Shown piece after piece: positions 5,521 to 6,180 of a stretch of 6,180 nt of DNA. Positions within the stretch are counted from its first letter, which is position 1. Each line of letters opens with the position of its first letter. The notes under the pieces are model-generated. The model saw nothing but the letters and a program-made list of their open reading frames with translations, had not been told where the DNA came from and ran no database searches. The translations under genes were made by a program, and so were the position numbers. The stretch is from positions 1-6,180 of the forward strand of contig VXXH01000680.1 of the NCBI GenBank assembly GCA_009835515.1. The letters are read 5' to 3'. The DNA is from Candidatus Poribacteria bacterium (lineage in GTDB: Bacteria; Poribacteria; WGA-4E; WGA-3G).

Positions 5521-6075
5521 TTAAGTATCAAGCAGTTCTTGCTGCTCACCACCTGCGTCGGCAACTTCGTTTTCCTCTGCATTTTCGGCTGTTGCTTCTT
5601 CATCTTCCCCACCATCTTCTTCCGGTGCCGAGTCAAGTGCCTTCTGAAGAACAACAAGCGGTTTTTCAGTGAAACCCCAATCCTTATATCTCTGTATGAC
5701 AGGTGTCTCGGAAGACGGAAGCTCAATTTCGAGCGTTTTGACACCATTTTCTGTTGCTGTGACCTCAGCAGCCGCCATGAGGTGGTCAGCTACGCCTAAT
5801 GGACGGAAAGGCGCAGACACAGCAAGACCGCCTACTTCTGCGACTTCAGGATCAACGGCATCTCGCGTTATGGAAATTTGTCCAATCGGGTACCCACCGA
5901 CCTCCGCGACAAGTCGGTGTGTTTGACTCTCCTCCGCCAAATCTTCATCCAATGCTTTGGTAACCTGCGTCTTGGTTTTTTCAGGGAAACAATATGAGTG
6001 TAAATGCGTTGCATCTTCTTTTTCAGCCGATCGCACTTTAAGGGCACCAGCCAGATTGAAGTCTTGATTTGCCAT
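5521..6075 (-). CDS. GNAT-family N-acetyltransferase with an acidic C-terminal tail
   Basis: A 184-residue cytosolic protein. GNAT enzymes move the acetyl group of acetyl-CoA to an amine of a small molecule or protein. The fold reads LKVRSAEKEDATHLHSYCF at 12-30 (beta1-alpha1), RLVAEVGGYPIGQISITRD at 54-72, the central strand VAEVGGLAVSAPFR at 78-91, and the acetyl-CoA pyrophosphate loop R91-P-L-G94-V-A96, which fits R/Q-x-x-G-x-G/A. Motif B follows as VIQRYKDWGF at 126-135. The substrate cannot be told from sequence. After Lys145 there is no further basic residue: residues 148-184 hold 16 Asp/Glu out of 37 and should be disordered, an unusual appendage for a small GNAT. AGGAG lies 6 bases before the ATG, so the start is secure. 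The gene is 194 bases ahead of the lipoprotein pair, across repeat elements, so co-transcription with them is doubtful. Confidence 0.85.
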   Translation of the reverse strand: MANQDFNLAGALKVRSAEKEDATHLHSYCFPEKTKTQVTKALDEDLAEESQTHRLVAEVGGYPIGQISITRDAVDPEVAEVGGLAVSAPFRPLGVADHLMAAAEVTATENGVKTLEIELPSSETPVIQRYKDWGFTEKPLVVLQKALDSAPEEDGGEDEEATAENAEENEVADAGGEQQELLDT

Positions 6076-6180
6076 GTGACTCTCCTTTGTTTTATCAGGC
6101 TGCCGGTATCTCCAGACGCTGTGTGGCAGTAGGTCTGAATATCCAGCATCTATATATGTTGTTATCGGACCATTTTACTA
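6076..6180 (-). other. Leader region of the acetyltransferase gene, no gene seen
   Basis: This stretch holds the AGGAG ribosome binding site at 6082-6086 and, further up, an AT-rich TATATA patch at 6150-6156 that might contribute to a promoter. I could not fit a convincing -35/-10 pair, and no coding sequence is evident up to the window edge. Confidence 0.4.

Noticed and set aside
5501..5525. CTTAAG inverted repeat around the acetyltransferase stop codon as a terminator
   Set aside because: The stem is only 6 bp and AT-rich with a 13-base loop and no U tract, and CTTAAG is itself palindromic, so chance is likely.
6140..6165. TATATA patch as the -10 box of an acetyltransferase promoter
   Set aside because: No matching -35 hexamer at suitable spacing could be found, and AT-rich patches are common between genes.

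Overview
All seven convincing genes in this window lie on the minus strand, so transcription runs from high to low coordinates. Base composition is moderate (about half GC by eye) and all but one gene have a recognisable Shine-Dalgarno sequence. The window is bacterial. Outer-membrane and lipoprotein signals point to a diderm (Gram-negative type) cell. Repeat-rich HEAT/PDZ/TPR lipoproteins together with many short 'TTGTAGG...' palindromic intergenic elements resemble what I know of Candidatus Poribacteria or related uncultured marine/sponge lineages. That placement is inference from memory, at roughly even confidence. No rRNA or other phylogenetic marker is present.

Layout in transcription order: a GNAT-family acetyltransferase with an acidic tail (6075-5521); a repeat-rich leader of 194 bases; a lipoprotein with TPR-like and HEAT repeats (5326-4442); a second lipoprotein with two PDZ-like domains and HEAT repeats (4385-2940); a calcineurin-like metallophosphoesterase (2837-2001); a small single-domain cupin (1970-1611); a stand-alone phosphoribosylanthranilate isomerase, TrpF (1532-843); and an exported probable outer-membrane beta-barrel protein (803-78), followed by a strong hairpin at 12-47 that looks like a terminator.

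The two lipoproteins are adjacent, share architecture (lipid anchor plus HEAT solenoid) and are separated by only 56 bases, so they are the most likely functional pair: envelope-anchored protein-binding scaffolds with no enzymatic domain visible. The phosphoesterase and cupin are 30 bases apart and probably co-transcribed. TrpF is a housekeeping-type enzyme without other trp genes around it. The remaining genes have no obvious shared pathway, so this reads as an ordinary chromosomal stretch rather than a defence island or mobile element. No transposase, phage gene, CRISPR array, tRNA or rRNA was seen.

The most distinctive non-coding signal is a set of short palindromic or hairpin-forming elements in almost every larger intergenic gap (12-47, 1573-1606, 2890-2938, 4417-4440, 5369-5400, 5424-5488), most of them carrying a TGTAGG/CCTACA arm. 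No gap between genes exceeds 200 bases.
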